Below, one piece after another: positions 23,074 to 33,537 of a stretch of 64,000 bases of DNA (the first letter of the stretch is position 1; each line of letters opens with the position of its first letter). The position numbers and the translations under genes are program-made. The stretch covers positions 930,001 to 994,000 of the forward strand of contig NC_035790.1 of NCBI RefSeq assembly GCF_001653235.2. Reading direction: 5' to 3'. Source of the DNA: Pochonia chlamydosporia 170 (Eukaryota > Ascomycota > Sordariomycetes > Hypocreales > Clavicipitaceae). The notes under the pieces are model-generated. The model did not search any database and was not told the origin of the DNA. It saw nothing but the letters and a program-made list of their open reading frames with translations.

Positions 23074-24448
23074 TTACATTGTCTTCTTAGCAAGTATTGT
23101 TTTCGCTGTACCTTTTTGACCAAACAATAATACCTGGCCTACGCTGGCCGCTGACGTTGGGAGAAGGGGGGAAATCAAGATTTTGGAGGCATATGTGTAC
23201 ATACTTTTAGAAAGGGGACACTTGTCTATATGGATTCCTCACCAGAGATCAATGAATATTCTGCGTAATTGACATGGACGGTGTGTCTAGGCAGTTGGTG
23301 CTCGTTCCTGTATTAACACTGGAGGTCTGATCTGGCCTAGATGGATTGGTAGATGGCTAGACGACCGTTGAATATAATATGAAGCATTTTTATCAAAGAA
23401 AATTACTGCTAGGTCATTTGATCGGCAAAGGGGAACTCTCCGCCGCTGCAGCGAGATAGTTCAAGTTATATTCCGTTGACAAGTTTTAATCTGCGAAGGG
23501 AAGTGACAACACACCCTTGTAGAAACTAAATTGAGTGTCATGGGTATTTAAATGCGTAAATAGATGACCTAAATGAGATTTCTATTCTTATGATGAGAAA
23601 TGATAGGTCATATGTAGGGTAGAGTGGAGTTGAGTGATTGCAATTGCGTAACCTGTATGAGAGATGGACACAACTGATGATGAAAAGAGGTGGAGATGAA
23701 TGTAGGTATTTCCTTTGGACTAGTTTAGTTGCCCTGAGGCTTAATAGTAATTGTACTCCCCACAGATCTGTATCTGGAGGATTCAACCGCCATTCTGGGC
23801 TCATTCGCAGTTCAGTATCCGAGTTTCATGTCATGGTTGCAGTGGAAGATGTGTTGTTATCAAGGAGGTCCTTAAGATACATAGTTATCGAAGATGTAGC
23901 CTGTTTGGTATGAATGGCAGGGTATGAATGCAAAACAGAGGTTATCTAGACTGTTTAGGAAGGACGGAGTGATTTTCTCACTGGGCTTGGGGATTGGAGA
24001 TGGGTGATTACTCACAATACATTCATGTTAATTCTTGTTTCTGCGTTCCATGTGCGGCCGTAGCTGGGGCCGTGAATGAATGCTTTAAGCACGCATGTAT
24101 GAATCTGTAGGATCTGTGTATGGCTTCGTGGTATTGTGGAAGTCATATACCCAGCTGGCTGTGCCTTGTGGCTAGTATGTTATTGTGTATACTTGTAATA
24201 CTCGTCTTGATCAGCCTATTCTCGCCCGTGAAATACCATTATAAATGTAATCTCAGCATATTTCAGTTGACATTTATACTCTAACCTAAGCCCTAAGCAG
24301 AACAAAAGACATCAACACAACCCAGATGAATGCACCCAACGCCAACAGCAATCTATTCAACGCCCATTCAACACAACAAGACCTCAGCTCCCAGCCCAAG
24401 CAAAATCAAGTCTATACTCTATCACAACGACCCTTCACCCCCCAAGTT
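23074..24448. other. AT-rich intergenic region
   Basis: 1.4 kb between the 3' ends of a plus-strand and a minus-strand gene, with many stop codons in all frames. No gene, clear repeat or RNA recognised. The size exceeds what two 3' UTRs need. Confidence 0.45.
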
Positions 24449-24796
24449 TTATCCAAAAATCCCCTTGGCAATCTTCCCAGCCGCATCCTCCGTCCCAGAA
24501 AACTGCCCCAAAACGTCCTTCAACCGCCCCTGAATAGCATCAATCGCCCCGTTAATCTCGCCCCCCGCACTATTCAGCCGATTAATCTGGTCCCCGAGAT
24601 TGAACTGTCCTGCCACCACGCCGGCGGACGCATCGCTCGTAACCTGCGCGATCTGCTGGAGCACGGCGCGCAGATCCCCGACCCGCTGGTTGAATTCGGC
24701 GACTTGGGCCTGGTTGATGGATATTTGGCGCGCGTCAATGATGGGTGTGGCGGCAGCAGTGGCCAGGAGGGCGAGGAGGACGGTTTGGAGATACAT
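24449..24796 (-). CDS. Small secreted protein, cysteine-free, helical
   Basis: 115 aa with a clear signal peptide (MYLQTVLLALLATAAATP, cleavage probably after Ala 16 or Pro 18). The mature part has no cysteine and looks alpha-helical, with repeated short polar/hydrophobic patterns (NQAQVAEFNQRVGDLRAVLQ, LGDQINRLNSAGGEING). This recalls hydrophobic-surface-binding (HsbA-like) or cell-wall-associated proteins, but it is shorter than HsbA and I do not claim membership. ATG at 24796 follows a TATA box at suitable distance. The strand composition runs from C-rich at the 5' end of the coding strand to G-rich at the 3' end. Likely secreted to the wall or medium. Single exon. Confidence 0.75.
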   Translation of the reverse strand: MYLQTVLLALLATAAATPIIDARQISINQAQVAEFNQRVGDLRAVLQQIAQVTSDASAGVVAGQFNLGDQINRLNSAGGEINGAIDAIQGRLKDVLGQFSGTEDAAGKIAKGIFG

Positions 24797-24878
24797 GGTT
24801 TGAGATGGGATTTTGTAAAATTGCTTTCCGTTCTGTTCTTTGGTGTCTGTTTGACTGAGGATTCGCTGGGGATGAGAT

Positions 24879-24887
24879 CTATATAAG
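24879..24887 (-). promoter_or_regulatory. TATA box of the small secreted protein gene
   Basis: On the minus strand TTATATAGA lies about 83-91 nt upstream of the ATG at 24796, a common spacing for highly regulated fungal genes. Confidence 0.5.
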
Positions 24888-25717
24888 TACTTTATAGGTG
24901 ATATCGTGAGCTTGGGGTTATTTTTAACATTGAGTGCTCGTGTCAGCGCTACGGGGAGGCGCAGTTGGATTCCATGTTGTGGCCATTTAGCCGGTTGTTG
25001 GGCGGTTTGATGTCAATGAGAGTGAGAACTATAGGTGGGATATTTGAAAATATTAGAGGCCTGGGCTTATTAAGGGGTTTGTGGTGAGATTTGAATGTGT
25101 TTCACTAACTCTTTTCATGGTTTGGATGACACGAGGAGGGGAATACATAGTATCCGTGTTTTTACTGGCTCAGCCTTAATGAGACGCTTATGCCAGGTTG
25201 GAATTGTGGCTTACTTGCGCGGGTAAATGATGAATAAGCTTCAAAATTGGCTTATATTCGGCCATTTTTGGTATACGTGAAATGAGTTCCTCTGTCGGCG
25301 TTGACGGAAGTGTTTGTCGGGCAGATTGTAAGTGCCTGAGTCTTACGCTGACGTGATGGCGTTGGGAGAAGTCGGTTGTGTCACGGCGTGTCGTTGCCAG
25401 GTGTATTTGATAGATAATGTTTCGTAGGTACTCAAACGTCAGGTAGATATACTTGTGAAGAAGAAGGGTGATTGAGAATTGTGAGGAAACTAAACGCAGG
25501 AGAGCATGGGGACTCTTCGTGTGAATGATACAACCCACCAGGCATCAGCGAAAACAAACAGTCCTTGTATTAGCGGTATGACTATCAGAGTGACGCGAAT
25601 GACGTGGCTATGGGCAAGGTAATGCGCTTCATAAGCGGCCTGGATAACATTTCACGGAGTTGGCACATGTCTACAGGTTCCTCACAACGCAGACCATTTT
25701 AACAATATGAGCGTGCC

Positions 25718-26044
25718 CTAGAACTGGTGTAGAACACTTGACAGACAAATTAACTCCACCGCGAGCAGATCCAATCTTTGCGTCTGTATATTCGCCAAAC
25801 ACCCCGTATCACCCGTATACACCTCGGACTGCGCCAGGGAAAACGACACCGGCTGTTCGTAACGTGTAACAGCCTTGAGGGGAAGCTGCAGAGCGTGGTG
25901 TAGTGGGAGTGTAGAAGACCAAGATGAGAATACTATCTGCTTTGAGCCCGTGGTCAACGCAAGTTGCTGTCGATCGAACTCATGTAAGATGGGTAGGGTA
26001 ATTCTTGGTTGGAAGTGGCGCCCAATACCACTTATGACCCGTGA
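25718..26044 (-). pseudogene. Possible coding remnant or exon, unknown family
   Basis: An open frame of about 108 codons on the minus strand with protein-like composition (for example LTLPILHEFDRQQLALTTG and QPVSFSLAQSEVYTGDTG) but no in-frame ATG start; it begins just after a stop codon. It could be the last exon of a gene broken upstream, a relic, or chance. I could not find convincing splice partners or a family. Confidence 0.2.
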
Positions 26045-26406
26045 AGTAAAACATTACATCCCCGTTGCTCTATGTCGGTGATCGAAATGTTTCGAGACTA
26101 GATCTCGGGCTAAGAAGAGTACTGATTCTGGAAACTGGACATCGTTGCTGAGGATCTTTTCGCGTATCCGATCCGGGTTTGGGTCGTAAAACGGAGGCAA
26201 CCCGGTTAGCATTTTGTCGATGAAAATACCTAATGTCTACAAATCTCCTGCTTTCGATTCAGTTTAATCAGTGAGCAGCACCTCTGAGGCTGGATATTCT
26301 ATTGTGTCCCGAATACTATAATGCTTCTTGGGTCGTCCCTTTCTACGCCGTTATGTCTAATGCCCCTCTTTGGTTCTAAGTTCTGCCTTATTAAGTGTAT
26401 GCCGTA

Positions 26407-26802
26407 ATGTCCGGCCTCAGCATTGGGAAGAAACAATCGCAACACGTACAGGATAACATGCCCGGTAGCGTCGAGAAGCACATTCCTAGGCTAGCCCAGA
26501 CACACATTGGAATTCCTGATATCTGGGTCGAGGCCTCAGAGATAAAAATAAATGAGCAACTCGCCAGCGAATGTATTCCAGCGTCTTTTGCCCGGCCAAA
26601 GAGGATGCCTCGCGGTTCCTGCGTAACATTCCAGATACGGTTCACTTTTCTCGATGATGACGATGGTGTAGGGGAGGTTACATTTATAACACCGGCCTAT
26701 ATATTGGACCCAGATCCTATGGTTATGCTCTGTGGCATTGCGTTTCTCTCTGCAGTCCTCCTTTATGGACAGATCGGCCGGTTCGTGAAGAGTAACGGAT
26801 AA
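26407..26802 (+). CDS. Hypothetical protein with C-terminal membrane segment
   Basis: 131 aa if started at the ATG at 26407. No family recognised. The C-terminal end has a hydrophobic stretch MVMLCGIAFLSAVLLYGQI followed by a basic tail (RFVKSNG), as in tail-anchored proteins. An acidic patch DDDDG precedes it. It sits in gene-poor DNA without a clear promoter, so it may be a relic or chance frame. Codon use is ordinary for the window. Confidence 0.28.
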   Translation: MSGLSIGKKQSQHVQDNMPGSVEKHIPRLAQTHIGIPDIWVEASEIKINEQLASECIPASFARPKRMPRGSCVTFQIRFTFLDDDDGVGEVTFITPAYILDPDPMVMLCGIAFLSAVLLYGQIGRFVKSNG

Positions 26803-29265
26803 GATGCCTGGCTTGGCTATTGAAGCGGCCGGAACGGCATTGCCCTCACCTTTAGGATAATCTCAATAAGTGTATGAAGAGGAAAAATCCATTAACTTGA
26901 CTTCCATCTGGAGTCATTTCCAGCGGCAGAGATTTGCTGCTGTATAGGGGCTAGCTGACATGAAATAGTTGCGGGTTTGACGATATCGAGTCTTTGAACG
27001 CCTCGCGACGAAGTGGACATGGATCATCCAAAGTCCTGCTAGGATCTTCCATCCGTCGTACAACCCCACATACTTGTTCCTTCTTATATATACGGGCATA
27101 TTTGAGCTCTCTATTCTTTCTGCTTGAAATGTGGCATGCACTCTCGAGTGGTACAATAATATCCCCTAGCATGGCTGATGAAGGCTCCTGCTCCTACTAC
27201 GCCGTAGACGTATGGACGTAGTGCAACATTGGTACTCGAACAAGTTGGATCCCTGTATTTCGGCGTCCTATTTAATGCCTGATGGTCGTAAACTACCACA
27301 GCCAAGATAAACATCACTGACGAGGCGAGAGTCGTTACTGGCACGCATTCCACAATGGGCGTGTGGTGTAGTGATATTGATGTGACTGACTCTAGTATTG
27401 ACTAGGAAGCTTGTTTACCGGACGATGCCGTCAACCCAGCCAGGAAAAGCGAGGGGGAACTTACGCGTGTGTTGCATGGCCAAGTTGATGGCATGAACAC
27501 GATGTGGCTCAGTGAAGGCATATCTGCAACACGGTATGCCGGTGATTATGCAGTGCAACTCTTATGCGCTTCTGGTTCCAACTTGACGACGTAAAGGGGG
27601 TGAAAATGCCCAATCACAATGAGGGCAAGTGACACCTGTTGGCAACTTGTCGGTGATGATGAAATTCCGTAGTCAATGCGACTGGAGACTGCAGCCAATG
27701 GTGGAGTTTGGCGCTAGGCTAGATAGTGGTTCGTGTGCCAAATATATCACACCCTGTCACACTAGACGTCGAACTGGCCAAAGAGGTTTCGTTGCGCCTT
27801 GCCAAGCGGGGTCAAATGCGTCAAAAGCATCAAAATGCATCGGAGGAAGTCAAATTTGATGTTACTCATCCCCTTCCCTTCAGCGTGGCATTGTGGTCGG
27901 GGGTCGGTTCTGGAAATTGTTCTAAATCAGGGCCTGGCGATCGACACTAGCGGCTGCTTCCACATTCATCTTTCTGCTCCATTGTTAACCACTCGACCTT
28001 GACCTTGACAGGGAGGATATTCTAGCGTGAGGGGAAGGAAAGTTTTGCAGTCATGATTCGATGGTGTCGCATCAATGTCCCGTGAAAAAGAGGAGTTGGG
28101 AGCATATCGGCCTGCTCTTTTACATTTCTAGGCATTCGACCGATGATGGATTCGTTGAAAGCATGGATTCGACTTGGGCAAGCAAAAGTGTTGGCATGAC
28201 GTTGGAAATTGCCACTTATTATGGCGGCCACAGCTGTTAGAGCCATGCCAGCCAGAGATGCAAGTGCTTTGACGGCCACAAACACGCCACCTTGCACTAT
28301 TGCTGGATAGCAAACAAATCATGGCTGAATGTTGGTGAAGTGGAGGTGCGCGAAACGTGAGGCGTGACCTGTGGTTGATGGCCAGATCAATGAGCTGCCA
28401 TCTAGCTTGCGTAGCTGAAAAAAGTACTGGGTACAGACCAAAGGTGGCGACGGATTGCGAAACATTTCAATCAAAATGTTGTGCCATGCTCAACTGTTGG
28501 TAGCGATGCCAACGGGCATTCCAGGGGTTGAATGATCAATGATAAGTTGGCGCTAGATGTTTATTTGTTGACGCTGATGAAATGCAGATGGATGCAGAGA
28601 GATGCACATGTACGGAGCAGTAATATTTTGCTTTCAATGTTCGGGGTTCCATCTCCCTGTGTACACCTCAATCGAGCCAATGAAGTGATGGGCTTTGTGT
28701 GATTGCAGCATTCCACCAGCACAAGACCGCCAACCGTCGGCGAGGCGCCAGATCTCTCCCCAAGGATCCACCATCAAGCTTGATTTTGGACATCCAAGTC
28801 CCACCAGGCAGCTTGAAGCGCTCCTTCAGGGCCCCATCGGCCCCCTTTAGGTTTCTCTAGGTAACATCCGTCCCCTGTCCCCGTAAGCGCCACCGCTGAA
28901 GCACCTGCTGCTTGCTGCTAGTTTCAGCTGTTCAGTTGCCTCCTTTGGCGCATTGTTTGCTCATCATTCAATGAGGCAATGATTGTTGGGTCCCGACATG
29001 GACTCAATGGCATTGACCAGACCAGACACCTCCAGTCAGTCAGACCTCCTCAGGAGCATCCACCACTTCGGCCCCTTCCCTCAAATAATAATACCTGACA
29101 CCATTGCACCGCCGCTTCGCCTCGACTCAGTCCACGTCCACACCTACTGTCGCCTCATAATTCTTCTTTTCCACTTGCATTCTTGCTTCATCCATTAGCA
29201 GCACGTATCCAAATCTACCCCCGACCGTCACATCTCGCTTGGCCCAAGATTCATTACGTTTCCGC

Positions 29266-29355
29266 ATGATTGTCGCCAACACCACCGCACTGCTGGTCGT
29301 CACTGTCAGCTTGTGCCATGCACGAACCCGCCATGGCAGAGCAGCGGCGATCTAG
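29266..29355 (+). promoter_or_regulatory. uORF overlapping the F-box gene start
   Basis: An ATG at 29266 opens a 29-codon frame ending TAG at 29353-29355, overlapping both candidate starts of the F-box gene (29318 and 29333) in another frame. Its ATG context is weak (C at -3), so leaky scanning is possible. If it lies in the mRNA it would reduce translation of the main frame. Confidence 0.45.
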
Positions 29356-32300
29356 CATCGAGAAGACGCCCATTCATATTCCATCCGATTCAGACGCCTT
29401 CCATCGACTTCCCGATGAGATTATCGAGCAGTACGTCCTGCTTTTACCCCATGCACGCCATATTCGTCGCTGTACGGCTCGTGGATTTGCTCACAATGCC
29501 CTAGAATTCTTCTCGCTGCCGAACCCAACGATTTCGCTTCCTTGATTCTCCTCAACACAAAATGGAGAGCAACGTCACAGCGCTCATACCTGTATACTCA
29601 TCATTTAGCACAGTGTCCCTCGTATGCAACCTCGCATTCCCAAGTCCCTCCCGCTGACGACGAGAACTTGCCGCTACTTCGCCGCCTTTTCGCCCGAGAA
29701 GTCAAACGGAACCTGTTCGAAGCTTACTTACGCCCCAAACAGACGCTGGTTAAGCTCGTGTCCAACTCAATCAGCTCATCGTCATGCCCTGGCGGAGAAG
29801 GAATGCAATTTGGCTCGTCGCCCAAGGGTCGACACGTTTTGGCGTACAACTCGGCGAGGATATACGTGATCGATGTCGGCAGTCCCACCGTCAGCGTTAA
29901 AAGAGAGTTCAAAATACAACGCCGACCCGCCTCAGCATGCATCACCGACGAGGCCGACACTCTGGCTGTGTTGTCCAGCGAGATGCAAGTCGATATTTAC
30001 GACTTGACCAAGTCACCGCCCGAACGGAAGCACTCACTGATTTTGGACAACAAGCCACAAACTATTGCGATATCAGCGTGCGGTGCTGTTCTTGCTGCGG
30101 CATACGACGGAGGAATCGAAGTATCCTCGCTGAAATCTTCTGGTCTCTCGACAGAGAAGAGGGCTGTGAAGTGCGACGCTGTGGACGCGTTGGCTTTCTC
30201 ACTCGACGGGACTCAGATATTGGGCACCACAGTACACTCCTCTCCGCCGTGTACCGTCGTTCTGACGGCCCCATACTATGATCCCGGCAGTCAAATGTTG
30301 GAAGAAAACCTGGGTGCCATGTGGACGACGTCGATTCTTTTCCCGAACACGAGTCGTGACTGTAGCCATGCCATATGGCTGCCCGATGGCGATCATGGAG
30401 AACCCGAGTGGACCTTTACCTATGATCGCAGCTTCGAAACTTTTCGTGCCGTCAGGCTTGACGATCTTCGCAATGGCACTACATACTTCACCGGCCCCAT
30501 ACCAAATGCCAAGTCACAAACGAAGCTACTGCCATGTACCCTGCCCGCCACATCTTCCCAGGGAGAGCTTGTCTCGGCAGGTTTCCAGGGGAAAGAGGTT
30601 TGGATTTATGGTATCCCCGAAGACTTGGACGCCATACCAGAGGCACCACCAGCAAGTCAAGACTCGTCATCAAATTCGAATTTGTCGGGATTAGGCAGGC
30701 ACAACAGTACCCAGAGTAGCTTGTCTCGTCGCACTTCGACAAGAGGACAGGATGGTGCCGAGACTGAGCGTGTCCCTCAATGGCAAATTCTTTGTGACAA
30801 GCTACGGAACAATCTCGTTGCTGGTTTCAAGGTTGCCGAGTTTGGTGGCGTTGGGAGTGTCAAGTGGGTTGGAAACTTTGGAGAGCATTCTCTGCATGAA
30901 CGCCTTGTGGTGACTGCTACTGGTGTCATGGGCCCAAGGCTGGTAACGGAAGAGGAAGATATTGACTTTGTTGATGGCGGCCGTATCGCTTTGCTGGACT
31001 TTGATTACGGTCTTGCGAATGGACAAAACACGGAGATTACCATCGAAGTGGGAACGGATAATGCAGAGCCTTTGGCAGAGCAACGACGAGATTTGGAGAC
31101 AGAGGTAGCCATTGTTCGACGAAGAACCGTTGCGCAAAAGAGAGGAGGCAGTGCTGCCCTTCTCAGGGCGGCAACAACAGCAAATTCAAGGGACCCTCTC
31201 CCTCCTCTCGCCCAGACAGTTGATGCGGAAATCGAGAACGACGATGACGACCCGCTGGCCCCCAGGACAATAGGACAACACCCCATCAACCGCCGAACGG
31301 CAGCGCCAACCACGCAAGCGGAGGAAGAGTTTGCATCTATCGAAGAGCAAGAGGCCCTCGATGCGCCTTATGCACACGCTAGTCCACGATCCGGGACAAC
31401 TCTTCGTCGCGCGGCCACGGCTGCGGCCGTGAACAGACGACTGAATCCTCGGACAGCGGACGGCCGTCCAATTGAGTATCGTCGGGCAGACGGTCGCGCT
31501 GAGCATCCTCATGAAAGCGATGCTGACAACTGGGTGCCTCCTCCCCCTCCGTACCAAAAGGAAGATCCAGGTGATATGCCGGCCTTTATGCGTGGACAAT
31601 CAGTGGCACCCTTGTCGGGTGTAGACTACACCCCTCCTGCCGCAGGCACATCTACCAACGAAGTTCTAAATAACTCGTTGATGTTGGCCCTGGAGCAATC
31701 AGCAAAGCTGGAGCGTAGCGGGACACAGTACAGGCAGGCTCATCAACACACAAGCAGTGAGGCTGCTGATGTCAACAGATTGAGGGTGGTTGATATCCCT
31801 CGTCCGAGATCTACGCCATCTGTTCAATCGGTTCCAAACGATGATATTTACGACGTTTCGCCGCAAGCTTCTCCTCGCTTGTCATCAGCACAACTGAGCG
31901 AGTCCGCGGTGCCGCAAGACCAAACAGTTTCTTCTACTGCATCCCGCGGAAACGCCTCAGCAGCGGCATCATTCGACACTGCTCCATCACAGCAATGGGT
32001 CGAGCTTTCTCAGCACTCTTCGGCAGCTGCTCCGTTGAGCCCTGGTTCCAGCACCGGACCTGGGGCTCGGCCTGGAGCACCCATGCTCGAATTGCATATT
32101 CCCTCGTCACCACTGAATGTGATTGGTACCACGGAGGCAGAGCCTGCGATTAGGCGTCTATCTAATGTCCAGACGTGGCCCAAACAATTTCAGCCAGGCA
32201 CAGCGTCGAGTGCCGGTCCATCGCAACCGCAATTTCATGGCTATCCTCATACCGCTCCACCTTTGAACGTCACATCGAATGATTTGGCAGCGGCCACGCT

Positions 32301-32964
32301 TCCTCCTGCTCCTAGTTCTAATCAAATTGCGAGCCTGAACAAGAGAATAAGTCAGGGCCACCCTCGCCGGCTGTCTGGCAATGTTCTAAATCCGCAGCTC
32401 TGGATTGACCGGGGGCGGAGCATGACTGAGCCGTTTGACTCGCCGCAGGGACAGCTCGCTGGCCATGGTGAGCAACGATTCCAAGACGCAGATTTCGATC
32501 GCCCCCTCATCATCAGTACGCCGACGGGAGTGTCTGGATCTCACGACCCGCCGGAGAGACGAGGGTCCATGGTGCGGTCGGAGACTCCCATCCTTGCACC
32601 AATTCCACGACGGCCACGAGCCGCCAACTATTCGAGAACGGGAGGAACTGCGCAGCAACTAGAAAACATTTACAACAATCAGCCTGCCCCAGCGCCATTG
32701 CCTCCTCACATGCGTTCAAATGTCAATGCTCTGCCCATGTGGATGAGAACCCCATCGAATTCCTCGCGCAGGACGCCTAACGGGGTCAACAGACGGCGAA
32801 GCCGTGCGGAGCGAAGTGCAGCAAAGAACATGAAGGACGCAAAGAAGAGGGGGTGGATGCCGAAGAAGAAGACGAAGCCGACGGAGACTGCTTCAGACAC
32901 TGCAGGGTGGGTGGATGTGCCGACGCCATCGAAGCCCAAGGAAAGCAAATGTGTCATTATGTGA
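29318..32964 (+). CDS. F-box protein with beta-propeller-like region and C-terminal CaaX box
   Basis: Exons 29318-29430 and 29505-32964, intron 74 nt (GTACGT...CCCTAG). The total is 3573 nt, 1190 aa. The splice rebuilds an F-box at about residues 30-70 (FHRLPDEIIEQ joined to ILLAAEPNDFASLILLNTKW), so the product should be an SCF ubiquitin-ligase substrate receptor (family knowledge). Residues ~130-480 look like degenerate WD40 blades (ARIYVIDVGSP, MQVDIYDLTKSPPERKHSL, KPQTIAISACGAVLAAAYDG, VDALAFSLDGTQILG). A long disordered Ser/Pro/Ala-rich part follows. The C-terminus has Lys/Arg clusters (KNMKDAKKRGWMPKKKTK) and ends CVIM, a CaaX prenylation signal, predicting farnesylation and membrane attachment. 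ATG 29318 is the first in frame; 29333 has a better context. Both lie inside a uORF. Confidence 0.87.
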
Positions 32965-33537
32965 TTGACACCGGCAGCATATCTTATTGAGCGAGTTTTG
33001 ATTGGTCTTGGCCATTTACACTAATTTTTCTTTTGTATGAGTAACGCGAGTAAATGGGCAAGGCGATGGAGGTCAGAGGGGCTTAAAATGTTGGTCTTGG
33101 AAAGGCTGAGATTCACATCTCACGGCGTGGCATCATTCGTTACAAGGGCTTAAATGTGAACCACATCGAGTGGTTGTTTTGGATATCGTTGCATTAGCGT
33201 CTATATTGCTGGTGGTAGTATTATGCATAGCCTATCGTTTATATTCACGACAAGAAGCTTACCATCTGTCATGCACCAAACTTTGTCAATTGCGGTTGCT
33301 CTGGATGAACGTGTGAGCCCTTCTAAAGCCAGACGTCTCTCAAGCTTGTTATAGATGCATTGTGTTGGTTGAGTTCGGTCTGCTTACACCGCAACTAACA
33401 TGGTCATGGTTTGATTGCCAATACGTAAGCAACGTCAACCAAATGACTCACTCAGAGACGACACCGAAGCCCAGTGCCTTTCATCAACCAACATGTGCAG
33501 CAGTACATTCCGCATCAAACGCCAGAACAACCTCAGA
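32965..33537. other. Intergenic region upstream of MFS transporter
   Basis: 573 bp between two plus-strand genes. The frame of MFS exon 1 is open further upstream, with another ATG at 33493. No TATA or other gene clearly seen. Confidence 0.45.

Larger units (their letters stand above)
24797..29317. other. Gene-poor 4.5-kb region
   Basis: Between the small secreted protein gene and the F-box gene. Two doubtful coding stretches are listed separately (25718-26044 minus, 26407-26802 plus). The rest is stop-rich with no repeat family or transposon recognised. The last ~300 bp are C/T-rich and are likely promoter and leader of the F-box gene. Confidence 0.4.

Noticed and set aside
24326..24886. 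186-codon open frame opposite the small secreted protein gene
   Set aside because: It mirrors the minus-strand gene, which has a signal peptide and TATA box; the plus frame has no such support.
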